The translations under genes were made by a program, and so were the position numbers. A stretch of DNA of 64,000 nt from Bacillus sp. OK048. GTDB lineage: Bacteria; Bacillota; Bacilli; Bacillales; Cytobacillaceae. Positions 18,768 through 27,209 of this stretch are shown one piece after another; the stretch's first letter is position 1, and the number at the start of each line of letters is the position of its first letter. Location of the stretch: assembly GCF_900103525.1 (NCBI RefSeq), contig NZ_FNHN01000005.1:62001-126000 (forward strand). Reading direction: 5' to 3'. The notes under the pieces were generated by a model. That model had not been told where the DNA came from, made no database searches, and saw only the letters and a program-made list of their open reading frames with translations.

Positions 18768-19883
18768 ATGAACAAGGTAAAATTAGGCTTTACAGCGTTG
18801 TTTACACTTATTTTATTAAGCATGTTTGCTGCCTTAGCGTCTGCAGAGGAGCATACACCAACGCCAACTAACCCAGCACCTGGCATTAATATCGGTACCA
18901 TTGATAATAATGGCCAAACTAACGCACACAAAACACATGGTAATTTTCAAAACAACACAAACTCTTGCGCAAACTGTCACAGCACACATAATGGGCAATC
19001 TGGAAAATTATTAAAGTTCAAGAATGCTGAATACGATATGTGTTTATCATGTCACGACGGGACAATGGGATTTTATGATGTCCAAAAAGCAAGTGGAGCT
19101 GGAATTTTCAGCGAATCTCATGAAAGTGCATCCATGCATAATGTATCATCAGGAATGACAAATGGATCGGCTCCTGGTGCCTTCACAAATACAGATACGA
19201 ATGAATTAACATGTTCGAGCTGTCATAACCCACACGGATCTGTTAATGACAGATTGTTAAAAGAAAAGGTTATTGGTAATGTTCCATTTGCATTTGGTAC
19301 TGTTAATGGAGCTAAAGTACCAGTTTCATTAGGAACTAAAACAATTAATCTTGCATTAACACCTGATCCTAATTTTGAAGCTATCAATAATTCTACAGCG
19401 AATTCAGGATTAAAAATTACTACGTCAATTGGTCCTAAAGACAATACTGACAAAGTAAACTATTCTCAATTCTGTTCTGCTTGTCACGATGACTATTTAG
19501 CTAGCAGAAGTGCTGGTAGACCAAGTAATAGTACGAAAGCTGCTGGAAACACAAACCATGACTTCCTGTATACTCATGGAACAAACACTAGTTCGTCTGG
19601 TAGAAACTGTGCGAGCTGTCACTTTGCTCACGGTACAGATATTTCCACAATGATGGATACATCCGGTAGAACCATTGCTGATTTACAAAAACCTGCTCCG
19701 ATTGGAATGGGTTGGACTGAACAAGTTGCCAAAGATTACATGAAAGATGTAAGTGCTGGCGGTTCTAACAACAAGAAATTCACCAACATGACTGTCTGTT
19801 GGACTTGTCACCAATCTACTAGAGCGATTGATACTCCAGTAGTAACGGGTGGAGATTATAGAGGTAAAGCTAAAATCCGTTAA
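18768..19883 (+). CDS. Secreted hexahaem cytochrome c, copy B
   Basis: This 371-residue paralogue of the upstream hexahaem protein has the same signal peptide, the same six haem motifs in the same order (CANCH, CLSCH, CSSCH, CSACH, CASCH, CWTCH) and the same long stretches, such as HGNFQNNTNSCANCHSTHNG and SAGGSNNKKFTNM. It differs by insertions between haems 3 and 4 and between 4 and 5 (a Ser/Asn-rich loop). I chose the ATG at 18768 because GGGAGGTTTTAAG lies directly upstream and because it aligns with copy A; a frame extension to 18705 runs through purine repeats. No membrane or wall anchor follows the signal peptide. It and copy A are probably made in large amounts as extracellular electron carriers; that is inference. 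Confidence 0.87.
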   Translation: MNKVKLGFTALFTLILLSMFAALASAEEHTPTPTNPAPGINIGTIDNNGQTNAHKTHGNFQNNTNSCANCHSTHNGQSGKLLKFKNAEYDMCLSCHDGTMGFYDVQKASGAGIFSESHESASMHNVSSGMTNGSAPGAFTNTDTNELTCSSCHNPHGSVNDRLLKEKVIGNVPFAFGTVNGAKVPVSLGTKTINLALTPDPNFEAINNSTANSGLKITTSIGPKDNTDKVNYSQFCSACHDDYLASRSAGRPSNSTKAAGNTNHDFLYTHGTNTSSSGRNCASCHFAHGTDISTMMDTSGRTIADLQKPAPIGMGWTEQVAKDYMKDVSAGGSNNKKFTNMTVCWTCHQSTRAIDTPVVTGGDYRGKAKIR

Positions 19884-19948
19884 TGAAAGGCAAACAAATA
19901 GCCCTACTATTTGTTAACCTTTGTGGAAAAGCATCAACTTAATGTAGT

Positions 19949-19985
19949 AAACAAGGTAGTAATAGTAATTATTACTGCCTTGTTT
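19949..19985 (+). terminator. Terminator after hexahaem copy B
   Basis: AACAAGGTAGTAATA pairs with TATTACTGCCTTGTT followed by TT. It is a duplicate of the hairpin after copy A. Confidence 0.85.
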
Positions 19986-20116
19986 TATTATTTCAGTCTG
20001 TTGCCAAATTGTCAAAAAGAATACCTTAACTATGATAATTAATGTTAAATCAGTTGATATAATAAAAGAAAAAGCACATTATATGCTTTTATTATGTATA
20101 GAAAAAGGTGGATTTT

Positions 20117-21874
20117 ATGAAGAGGACGAACTATAGACGAAGGTTACTTTCACATATTGTCATAGCGGGCGTTTTCCTTAGTTCTTTCCTTTTTTATTCT
20201 CCTGCTGACATCGTTTTTTCTGCTCAAGGTGATCCTTATTTAGAAGTGATTACTCCGAGTGAAGCCGCGGTGTTTGATGTTACAACGGTTGAATTTACAG
20301 GTAATATGTCAGATGATCGTACACCACCTGATCAGCTTTCACTAAAAGTATTTGAAAAACTCGATTCCAGTAGTGAGCCAATTGAAATTACTAAAGATGG
20401 ACAGTTGACGGTTGCAGCTAATGGGCAAAATAGTAATTGGACATTTTTAAAGCTATTTTCTATGGGGAATCATTCACTTTCTTTTGTCCTTATGGATGTA
20501 GAAGGTAATACAGTTGAAAAAACCCTGAATTTTACGGTTAAGCAGAAAGAGGTCGAGGTGCCGAATACCATCATGGAAGCAACTCCTATCGATGAGCAAA
20601 TCACTCCTGCAGCAGAAACAGTACTGCCGCTAGTTGATGAAAAAGGTCCAAGACCCTATATCGTAGATATGAAGATTATTCCTCCAGGTGTTATGGATCC
20701 AAGTGGTTATTTACCAGCTGAGGGTATGACCCAAGTACCTTTAGATTCAAAAATCATGGTGGTCATCAGAGAAACTGGAGTTTTAAATTTTACTCAACCT
20801 TTGTTTGTTTCATCTAGTAAGGGAGAAATCAAAAGTAAAGAAGAAGTAGAGGGTATCATCCCTCAAAGAAATAAAAATGGGGACTATGAAATTACATTCA
20901 CCCCTACTGGACAACTAGATTCAAATACTACCTATTATGTTTATGTTAATCCGGCTATGACCAATGCCCTTGGTCAAAGGATATTTCCTAGATTCCTTAA
21001 ATTTACAACAACAAATAATTATCATATAGGGGATATACACGGAAACTATTCAAATAATACCAATTCCTGTGCGTATTGTCATAGTACTCATACTGGTGAA
21101 ACACCGACCCTTGAAGGTGGTAAATACGGAGCAACAGAAGACAATTTATGCATGGTCTGTCATGATGGGACTAACGGTTCACCGATGCCAGATAAATATA
21201 ATAGCACAAACAAACATAATCAACACACGGATGCCCAAGTAAAGGATTCCCAATCATGTACGAGTTGCCACAATCCACATGCTTCTTGGACAGAAGATAA
21301 TCCAGCTAGACTGCAAAGCGTTCAAGTAGCAGGGTCTAGTCATTTCCAACCTCTTACTTATAAAAAGGCTGGTACGACAACTGGAAAAGCAGAAGACTTT
21401 ACCTTGTGTTTGAATTGTCACGATGGGAAGAAAGCCTCGAATATTAAGCAGTACTATGAGGACAAAACGTTACTAACTGAATCGGGTCATAACATTACTG
21501 CTGCTGATGGCAGTACTTTAAATGGCCAGCTTGCATGTGCTGATTGTCATGAAACACATGGTTCAAATAATATAATGTTGCTTCGAGAAGAACTTGGTAA
21601 TGTAAAAGTAGCAGATACTGACAAATTTAAGACGACAGGCACTTCTTGGGATGCTGTGAATGAGCGGCAATTCTGTTTAAAGTGTCATAACAATACCACA
21701 GAGGTATATGGAAAGACGGGACCATTCCTATTTAAGAATGATTCTGATGAGCCTATAATAGGTCATCAAACGCAAGATGTTCAAAGTTGTTCATCATGCC
21801 ACGGTGGTGCTTCTCAATCTTATATAGAAGCAGCACACGGACCGAAAAAAGGAATTCATGTAGTTAAACCATAA
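20117..21874 (+). CDS. Secreted Ig-domain heptahaem cytochrome c
   Basis: The 585-residue protein has a basic signal peptide (cleavage near residue 35), two haem-free beta-rich domains and a C-terminal haem domain. The first domain (about 37-140) looks like a bacterial Ig-like fold; the second (about 175-300, ending YYVYVNPAMTNALGQRIFPRFLKFTT) resembles the SbsA/Big_5 Ig-like domain of surface proteins. The haem domain has seven CXXCH motifs (CAYCH, CMVCH, CTSCH, CLNCH, CADCH, CLKCH, CSSCH) and starts with NNTNSCAYCHSTHTG, clearly related to the start of the two hexahaem proteins. I chose the ATG at 20117 after AAAGGTGG; a GTG nine bases earlier overlaps that site. It may link secreted haem proteins to the wall or cap them; that role is inferred. 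Confidence 0.85.
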   Translation: MKRTNYRRRLLSHIVIAGVFLSSFLFYSPADIVFSAQGDPYLEVITPSEAAVFDVTTVEFTGNMSDDRTPPDQLSLKVFEKLDSSSEPIEITKDGQLTVAANGQNSNWTFLKLFSMGNHSLSFVLMDVEGNTVEKTLNFTVKQKEVEVPNTIMEATPIDEQITPAAETVLPLVDEKGPRPYIVDMKIIPPGVMDPSGYLPAEGMTQVPLDSKIMVVIRETGVLNFTQPLFVSSSKGEIKSKEEVEGIIPQRNKNGDYEITFTPTGQLDSNTTYYVYVNPAMTNALGQRIFPRFLKFTTTNNYHIGDIHGNYSNNTNSCAYCHSTHTGETPTLEGGKYGATEDNLCMVCHDGTNGSPMPDKYNSTNKHNQHTDAQVKDSQSCTSCHNPHASWTEDNPARLQSVQVAGSSHFQPLTYKKAGTTTGKAEDFTLCLNCHDGKKASNIKQYYEDKTLLTESGHNITAADGSTLNGQLACADCHETHGSNNIMLLREELGNVKVADTDKFKTTGTSWDAVNERQFCLKCHNNTTEVYGKTGPFLFKNDSDEPIIGHQTQDVQSCSSCHGGASQSYIEAAHGPKKGIHVVKP

Positions 21875-21876
21875 TG

Positions 21877-21907
21877 AAAAACGAGAGGAGTTCCTCTCGT
21901 TTTTTTG
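21877..21907 (+). terminator. Terminator of the cytochrome cluster
   Basis: AACGAGAGGA and TCCTCTCGTT form a perfect stem followed by TTTTT, five bases after the heptahaem stop. Confidence 0.92.
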
Positions 21908-22085
21908 TGGATAAGATTATCATTTAACTAAACCACCAATGATTAATTGTAGATAACTCCTGTGAATATGTAGATATGTGGATAAAGTTTTTAGATTTTT
22001 TTAAAAAATCTGTTAGTATTTACACTTATCCACATTTTTTGTTTAGATGGTTAAACTAACATGTTAATAAGTTGGGTTATCCACA
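21906..22085. promoter_or_regulatory. Cluster of four perfect DnaA boxes
   Basis: The 9-mer TTATCCACA occurs exactly at 22026-22034 and 22077-22085 on the plus strand and at 21906-21914 and 21977-21985 on the minus strand. A one-mismatch copy (TGTAGATAA) lies at 21948-21956. The two perfect minus boxes and two perfect plus boxes face each other across an AT-rich palindrome at about 21992-22010. Four perfect boxes in 180 bases are far beyond chance. There is no dnaA, dnaN or replication gene nearby, so this looks like a DnaA-binding or titration site like the DnaA-box clusters of B. subtilis, or a regulator of prfB. Confidence 0.8.
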
Positions 22086-22136
22086 GGAATGTATTTGTTT
22101 TAAAATAGGACAGTAAATGTTGATTTTTGAATTTTC

Positions 22137-22166
22137 CCCTCCATAAAGGCTATAATGGATAAGGAA
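22137..22166 (+). promoter_or_regulatory. Probable sigma-A promoter of prfB
   Basis: TTGAAT, an 18-base spacer and TATAAT lie 60 bases upstream of prfB. The gene needs its own promoter here because secA no longer precedes it. Confidence 0.65.
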
Positions 22167-22225
22167 CAAACGAACGCTCGCGACATATGCTACAAACAGA
22201 CGTAATTTTTATAGAGGTGAAGGAA

Positions 22226-23327
22226 ATGGAATTAGCAGAAATTCGACATGAACTAGAAAAGACAGCTAAACGTTTAGCGGACTTTAGGGGGTCTCTTTGA
22301 CCTTGAAAATAAGGAAGCACGGATAGCTGCGCTGGATGATCAAATGCTTTATCCAGATTTCTGGAATGACCAAGAAAAGGCTCAAACCGTCATTAGTGAA
22401 GCAAATGCACTTAAGGATCAGGTAAATGAATTTAGTGAGTTGTACAAAACATTTGAGAATCTAGAAATAAGCTACGAGCTTGTCAAAGAAGAAAGCGATG
22501 AGGAATTACAGACTGAACTTGAGGAAGAGCTAAGTATACTAACTTCTAGATTAAATGAATTTGAACTTCAGCTGCTTTTAAGCGAAGAATATGATAAAAA
22601 TAATGCGATCTTAGAGCTGCATCCAGGTGCTGGCGGAACTGAGTCACAGGATTGGGGCTCGATGCTTTTGCGTATGTATACACGCTGGGCAGAAAAAAAG
22701 GGCTTTAAGGTAGAAACCCTTAATTACCTTCCAGGTGATGAGGCGGGTATAAAAAGTGTAACCTTGGGGATTAGAGGCCATAATGCCTATGGTTATTTAA
22801 AAGCAGAAAAAGGTGTACACCGTTTGGTGAGGATTTCACCGTTTGACTCGTCAGGACGCCGCCATACTTCGTTTGTATCATGTGAAGTAATGCCGGAATT
22901 TAATGATGAAATTCAAATCGAGATTCGGACCGAGGATTTGAAAATAGATACGTATCGCGCCAGTGGTGCTGGTGGTCAGCATATTAATACAACAGACTCG
23001 GCGGTGAGGATTACGCACGTGCCAACTGGTGTTGTCGTTACCTGTCAAAATGAGCGCTCACAGATTAAAAACCGTGATGCCGCAATGAAAATGCTGAAAG
23101 CGAAATTGTATCAACGAGAAATTGAACAGCAGGAAAAAGAACTGCTGGAAATCCGCGGGGAACAAAAGGAAATTGGCTGGGGAAGTCAGATCCGATCCTA
23201 TGTTTTCCACCCGTATTCCATGGTAAAAGATCATCGGACAAGTGCGGAAAGTGGGAACGTTCTGGGTGTTATGGACGGAGACATTGACCAATTTATCGAC
23301 GCATACTTGCGATCAAGAATTTTATAA
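22226..23327 (+). CDS. prfB: Peptide chain release factor 2 with programmed +1 frameshift
   Basis: RF2 releases peptides at UGA and UAA codons. Translation starts at ATG 22226 after GAGGTGAAGGAA and reaches an in-frame TGA at 22298-22300 (codon 25). The classic frameshift signal is intact: AGGGGG, an internal ribosome-site-like sequence, then CTT TGA C. A +1 shift continues as [10 protein letters not shown] to give about 366 residues, the normal length. The anticodon-like SPF motif ([11 protein letters not shown]) and the catalytic GGQ motif ([13 protein letters not shown]) are present. This is autoregulation by RF2 level, not a broken gene. It has its own candidate promoter and terminator. 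Confidence 0.97.
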
Positions 23328-23336
23328 TAACTATTT

Positions 23337-23367
23337 AAAGCCTTTGCCCTAGAGTGGCAAAGGCTTT
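23337..23367 (+). terminator. Terminator after prfB
   Basis: AAAGCCTTTGCC and GGCAAAGGCTTT pair perfectly around CTAGAGT shortly after the prfB stop; only a weak T-rich tail follows. Confidence 0.8.
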
Positions 23368-23421
23368 ACTATTTGGACTTTTTACCGCTCATGGTGGGAT
23401 AATAATGGGGAAGTTAATTTG

Positions 23422-23790
23422 CTACCTTGTACCATTCAGTTCCTCAGAGACCATTTCAAACATTTTATCATGATGGTCGAGTTTCTCTTCTATATGCCTA
23501 AAGTGACTTCTGAATTCGATAGCATTATTTTCAACCGTTTCTTGAAGAAATTCAATTCTAGACTCTACTTTATCAAACCGATTGTCCATCGCATCGAATC
23601 GATTATCCATTGCATCGAAACGTGTATCCATCGAATCGAATCGATTATCCATTGCATCAAAACGTGTATCCATTTGATCAAACCGCTTATCAATAACATC
23701 AAACTTTTTATCAATTGCTTCAAAGCGATGATCCATTTTTTCAAACTGTTTATTCATTTGCTCCATCATTTTCATTAATTGCTGCTCCAT
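23422..23790 (-). CDS. Coiled-coil heptad-repeat protein of unknown function
   Basis: The 122-residue protein is nearly all coiled coil. Its middle is built from about seven RFDxMDx-type heptads (RFDQMDT, RFDAMDN, RFDSMDT and so on), repeated at the DNA level as 21-bp units around 23580-23720. I chose the ATG at 23790 because AGGAGGTGAAA lies upstream; the frame extends eight codons further without a site. No catalytic domain is seen. Proteins of this kind occur near phage tail-fibre and chemotaxis-like genes, but nothing nearby supports that. Oligomerisation is the only property that can be stated. Confidence 0.7.
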   Translation of the reverse strand: MEQQLMKMMEQMNKQFEKMDHRFEAIDKKFDVIDKRFDQMDTRFDAMDNRFDSMDTRFDAMDNRFDAMDNRFDKVESRIEFLQETVENNAIEFRSHFRHIEEKLDHHDKMFEMVSEELNGTR

Positions 23791-24010
23791 GTTTTCACCT
23801 CCTCTATTCGACAATTATACCATTTATTTAGGTGAGAAATACTATCCTTAGAATTCCACATGAAAACGATTTAATAACAAATACTATAATAAATTTAACC
23901 CTTTAATGCTTCACTTCAATGCCATTTACAGTGAATTTTTGCCATGCTATACTACTTCGGTTAACAAAGAAAAATTATAGTGAAATGGTAAGATAGAGGG
24001 GAATATACCG

Positions 24011-24871
24011 ATGAATAGAAGAATTAAACAATCTGCACCTAAATTTGAAACTCCTTTAGAATACATAAACGTTTTGGTTGGGGCTGCACTTATTGCATTG
24101 GCATTCAATGTATTTCTGCTGCCTAACCAAGTTGCTTCAGGCGGCGTCAGCGGAATCAGTACAATTTTACTACACGTCCTAGGCTGGGAACCTGCGTATG
24201 TCCAATGGGCTTTTAATATCCCTTTGTTTATCGCTGGAGTTATTTTCTTAGGAAAACAATTCGGAGTAAAAACGCTTGTAGGAACTTTATTTTTACCATT
24301 TGTTGTTTTTTTAACAAAGAATATAGAGCCATGGACAAATGATGCCTTGCTTGGAGCCTTGTTCGGGGGAGTTGGAGTAGGGCTTGGCTTAGGAATTGTG
24401 TTTAGGGGAAATGCCTCAACTGGCGGTACGGATTTGGCGGCACAGATCATTACAAAGTACACTGGTCTTACCCTTGGGACAAGTGTCGTCTTGATAGACG
24501 GATTAATCGTTATCGCAGCAGCAATTGTGTTTGATATAGAACGAGGATTATATGCACTCATTGCCTTATATGTAACCAGTAAAACGATTGATTTGGTCCA
24601 GGTTGGATTTGGCAGGTCAAAGACAGCGATGATTATCACAAATAAACAAGATGAAGTACGTGAGGGAATACTGAATAAAATTGATCGTGGTGTGACTAAA
24701 CTATCTGCTTATGGTGGTTTTACTGACAATGAGCGGCCAGTGCTGATGTGTGTTGTCGATCAACGGGAGTTCACAAAATTGAAACAATTAGTCAAAGCTC
24801 TTGATCCTTCTGCGTTTGTTGTAGTTATGGATGCTTCAGAAGTGTTAGGGGAAGGTTTCAAAAAGGCGTAA
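24011..24871 (+). CDS. yvjA: YitT-family membrane protein YvjA
   Basis: The 286-residue protein has an N-terminal DUF161 region with five or so membrane helices, including the family signature GNASTGGTDLAA, and a C-terminal soluble DUF2179 domain (about residues 200-286). Function is unknown; the family is widespread in Bacillales. Start at ATG 24011. It lies between prfB and cccB, the same neighbourhood as in B. subtilis. Confidence 0.9.
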   Translation: MNRRIKQSAPKFETPLEYINVLVGAALIALAFNVFLLPNQVASGGVSGISTILLHVLGWEPAYVQWAFNIPLFIAGVIFLGKQFGVKTLVGTLFLPFVVFLTKNIEPWTNDALLGALFGGVGVGLGLGIVFRGNASTGGTDLAAQIITKYTGLTLGTSVVLIDGLIVIAAAIVFDIERGLYALIALYVTSKTIDLVQVGFGRSKTAMIITNKQDEVREGILNKIDRGVTKLSAYGGFTDNERPVLMCVVDQREFTKLKQLVKALDPSAFVVVMDASEVLGEGFKKA

Positions 24872-24921
24872 TACTGCTATAATAGTTTCGTATGGAAATT
24901 TTTTCTTAAGGGGGATTGAAT

Positions 24922-25242
24922 ATGAAGAAAAATCTACTAAAAATGTTATTGGGAGCAGCTCTTGTAATGGGTCTTGCTGCTTGTGGCGGCGGAGACGACA
25001 AGGGTGGAGACACCGCACAAGCTGGGGATGCTGAAAAAGTGTACTCACAAAAATGCTCAAGCTGTCATGGCGGTGACTTAAAGGGCGGTATGGGACCTGC
25101 GCTTACTGCTGTTGGAGCTAGTAAATCAAAAGATGAAATTGCTGCCATTATCAAAGATGGTACAAACGGCGGAATGCCTGCTGGCCTAATCACAGGCGAC
25201 GACCTTGACAAGGTTGCCGACTGGTTGGCATCTAAAAAGTAA
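24922..25242 (+). CDS. cccB: Lipoprotein cytochrome c-551
   Basis: CccB is a small membrane-attached c-type cytochrome that carries electrons on the outer face of the membrane. The 106-residue precursor has a lipobox (LAAC at residues 17-20) after a hydrophobic signal, a Gly/Asp-rich linker, one haem motif CSSCH and a later Met in GGMPAGL that is the likely sixth ligand. I chose the ATG at 24922 after AAGGGGGATT; a TTG six bases earlier is possible. It is the normal cccB of this synteny block and separate from the multihaem cluster, but it could exchange electrons with it. Confidence 0.93.
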   Translation: MKKNLLKMLLGAALVMGLAACGGGDDKGGDTAQAGDAEKVYSQKCSSCHGGDLKGGMGPALTAVGASKSKDEIAAIIKDGTNGGMPAGLITGDDLDKVADWLASKK

Positions 25243-25250
25243 TTTACGTT

Positions 25251-25283
25251 AACGTTCTGTGATTTTTGCAGAACGTTTTTTTT
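25251..25283 (+). terminator. Terminator after cccB
   Basis: AACGTTCTG and CAGAACGTT pair around a short loop, followed by seven T residues. Confidence 0.92.
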
Positions 25284-25532
25284 GTGAATCTATGTTACTT
25301 TATTAAGACATTGTTAACTTTTGTCGAAAAATATAGGATATATATAACAATTCATGTAGGGTTTGAAAAGAAACTGTAATATTTTTATCGCTTTTATTAC
25401 GTGTATAGAGTGTTATAATGAATTTATGCGAAATCCTGCATTTTTTGTCTAGGATTTTGTTTTTATGCAAGAAAATAAAAGGTTAATGTCGAATTATTTT
25501 GTTTCGAAACTAACTTATAAAGGTGATCTAAA

Positions 25533-26219
25533 ATGATTGAAATGCAAGATGTATTTAAAAAATACCCAAATGGGGTTACAGCGATAAATGGAATTGATGT
25601 ACGGATTAACCAAGGCGAATTTGTTTATGTGGTAGGTCCAAGTGGTGCGGGGAAATCGACGTTTATTAAAATGATGTATCGTGAGGAAGTTCCAACTTCA
25701 GGAACGATTACGATGAATGGTGTGAACCTGGCTAAGCTAAAGAATAAAAAGGTACCGATTTTCAGACGGAACCTAGGTGTTGTCTTTCAAGACTTTAAAC
25801 TCTTGCCAATGAAAACCGTTTATGAGAATGTAGCTTTTGCGCTTGAGGTTATTGAAGCACAGCCAAAGTTTATTAAGAAGCGTGTGATGGAGGTTCTAGA
25901 TCTCGTTAATCTTAAGCATAAAGCAAGAATGCTTCCGACAGAGTTATCTGGGGGAGAGCAACAACGCGTTTCGATTGCGCGTTCGATCGTGAATTCTCCT
26001 AAAATTGTGATTGCGGATGAGCCTACAGGTAACCTTGACCCAGAAACATCATGGGAAATTATGAATATTTTTGAAGAAATTAATAATAGGGGTACTACAA
26101 TTGTTATGGCAACCCATAACAGAGAAATTGTTAATACCATTAAACATCGTGTGATTGCGATTGAATCTGGAAAAATTGCTCGTGATGAACAAAGAGGTGA
26201 TTACGGTTATGAAAATTAG
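25533..26219 (+). CDS. ftsE: Cell-division ABC transporter ATP-binding protein FtsE
   Basis: FtsE is the cytosolic ATPase of the FtsEX complex that activates peptidoglycan hydrolases. The 228-residue protein carries Walker A GPSGAGKST, the signature LSGGEQQR, Walker B IVIADEPTGNLDP and the H-loop His in MATHN. Its stop overlaps the ftsX start by eleven bases, so the two are translationally coupled. Confidence 0.97.
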   Translation: MIEMQDVFKKYPNGVTAINGIDVRINQGEFVYVVGPSGAGKSTFIKMMYREEVPTSGTITMNGVNLAKLKNKKVPIFRRNLGVVFQDFKLLPMKTVYENVAFALEVIEAQPKFIKKRVMEVLDLVNLKHKARMLPTELSGGEQQRVSIARSIVNSPKIVIADEPTGNLDPETSWEIMNIFEEINNRGTTIVMATHNREIVNTIKHRVIAIESGKIARDEQRGDYGYEN

Positions 26220-27102
26220 AACTCTTGGACGTCATGTGCGTGAAAGCTTTAAAAGTATTGGTAGAAATGGATGGATGACGTTCGCATCTGTAAGTGCTGT
26301 AACGGTAACGCTTATTTTAGTCGGTGTCTTTTTCGTTATTATGATGAATCTCAATAAAGTGGCTCAAACGATAGAAGAGGACGTACAAATTCGCGTTCAC
26401 ATCGATGTTGCTGCAAATCAGGAAGATCAGCAAAAGCTGCAAAGTGAGATTGAAAAGTTATCAGAAGTACAAAGTGTGAAGTTTTCACCTAAAGAGCAGG
26501 AACTTCAAGATTTAATTAAGAGTATGGGTGAAGATGGACAGGCATTTAAACTTTTTGAACAAGACAATCCGCTTAGCGATGTATTTATCGTAAAAACGAA
26601 AAACCCGCAAGAAACTATGAAAGCAGCAAAAGAAATTGGAAAACTAGAGTATGTCACCAAGGCTGTTTACGGTAAGGGAACCGTTGAAAAGTTATTTAAA
26701 TTTATCGAAGCCAGCCGTAATGTGGGGATTGTTTTAATTGCAGGTTTATTTTTCACAGCAGTGTTTTTAATATCGAATACGATTAAGATTACGATTATTG
26801 CAAGGCGAAGAGAAATTAAGATTATGAGGCTGGTAGGAGCAACAAATGGCTTTATTAAGTGGCCATTCTTCTTAGAAGGTTTATGGCTTGGTATCCTTGG
26901 GGCCCTCCTGCCAATCATCCTGATTTCGATAGCCTACTATCACGCTTATGATTATCTTGCACCAAAGCTAGTAGGGAACTTTATTCAAATCCTACCATAT
27001 AATCCGTTTATTTATCAGGTATCTGGCGTTTTGATTCTAATGGGCGGTTTGATAGGTGTTTGGGGAAGCTTGATGTCAGTAAGAAAGTTTTTAAAGGTTT
27101 AA
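26209..27102 (+). CDS. ftsX: Cell-division protein FtsX
   Basis: FtsX is the membrane partner of FtsE; its large outer loop binds and activates wall hydrolases. The 297-residue protein shows one N-terminal helix, an outer domain (about residues 45-165) and three C-terminal helices with the MacB/FtsX motif RRREIKIMRLVGAT. I chose the ATG at 26209 (MKIRTLGRHVRES), which is where homologues begin; the longer frame starts inside ftsE without a ribosome site. The next gene encodes a probable hydrolase partner. Confidence 0.96.
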   Translation: MKIRTLGRHVRESFKSIGRNGWMTFASVSAVTVTLILVGVFFVIMMNLNKVAQTIEEDVQIRVHIDVAANQEDQQKLQSEIEKLSEVQSVKFSPKEQELQDLIKSMGEDGQAFKLFEQDNPLSDVFIVKTKNPQETMKAAKEIGKLEYVTKAVYGKGTVEKLFKFIEASRNVGIVLIAGLFFTAVFLISNTIKITIIARRREIKIMRLVGATNGFIKWPFFLEGLWLGILGALLPIILISIAYYHAYDYLAPKLVGNFIQILPYNPFIYQVSGVLILMGGLIGVWGSLMSVRKFLKV

Positions 27103-27209
27103 TTTTTACAGGAAGGGCATTAAAAAAATGTCCTTCCTGCTTACGATTATGAGATAGAAGAAAATACGATTTACCCGTACATAAATAGAAGTGGGAAGGA
27201 GAAAATGGT

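Noticed and set aside
22226-22300. Truncated prfB pseudogene
   Set aside because: The early TGA is the standard programmed frameshift of RF2, with all its elements, and the rest of the gene is intact.
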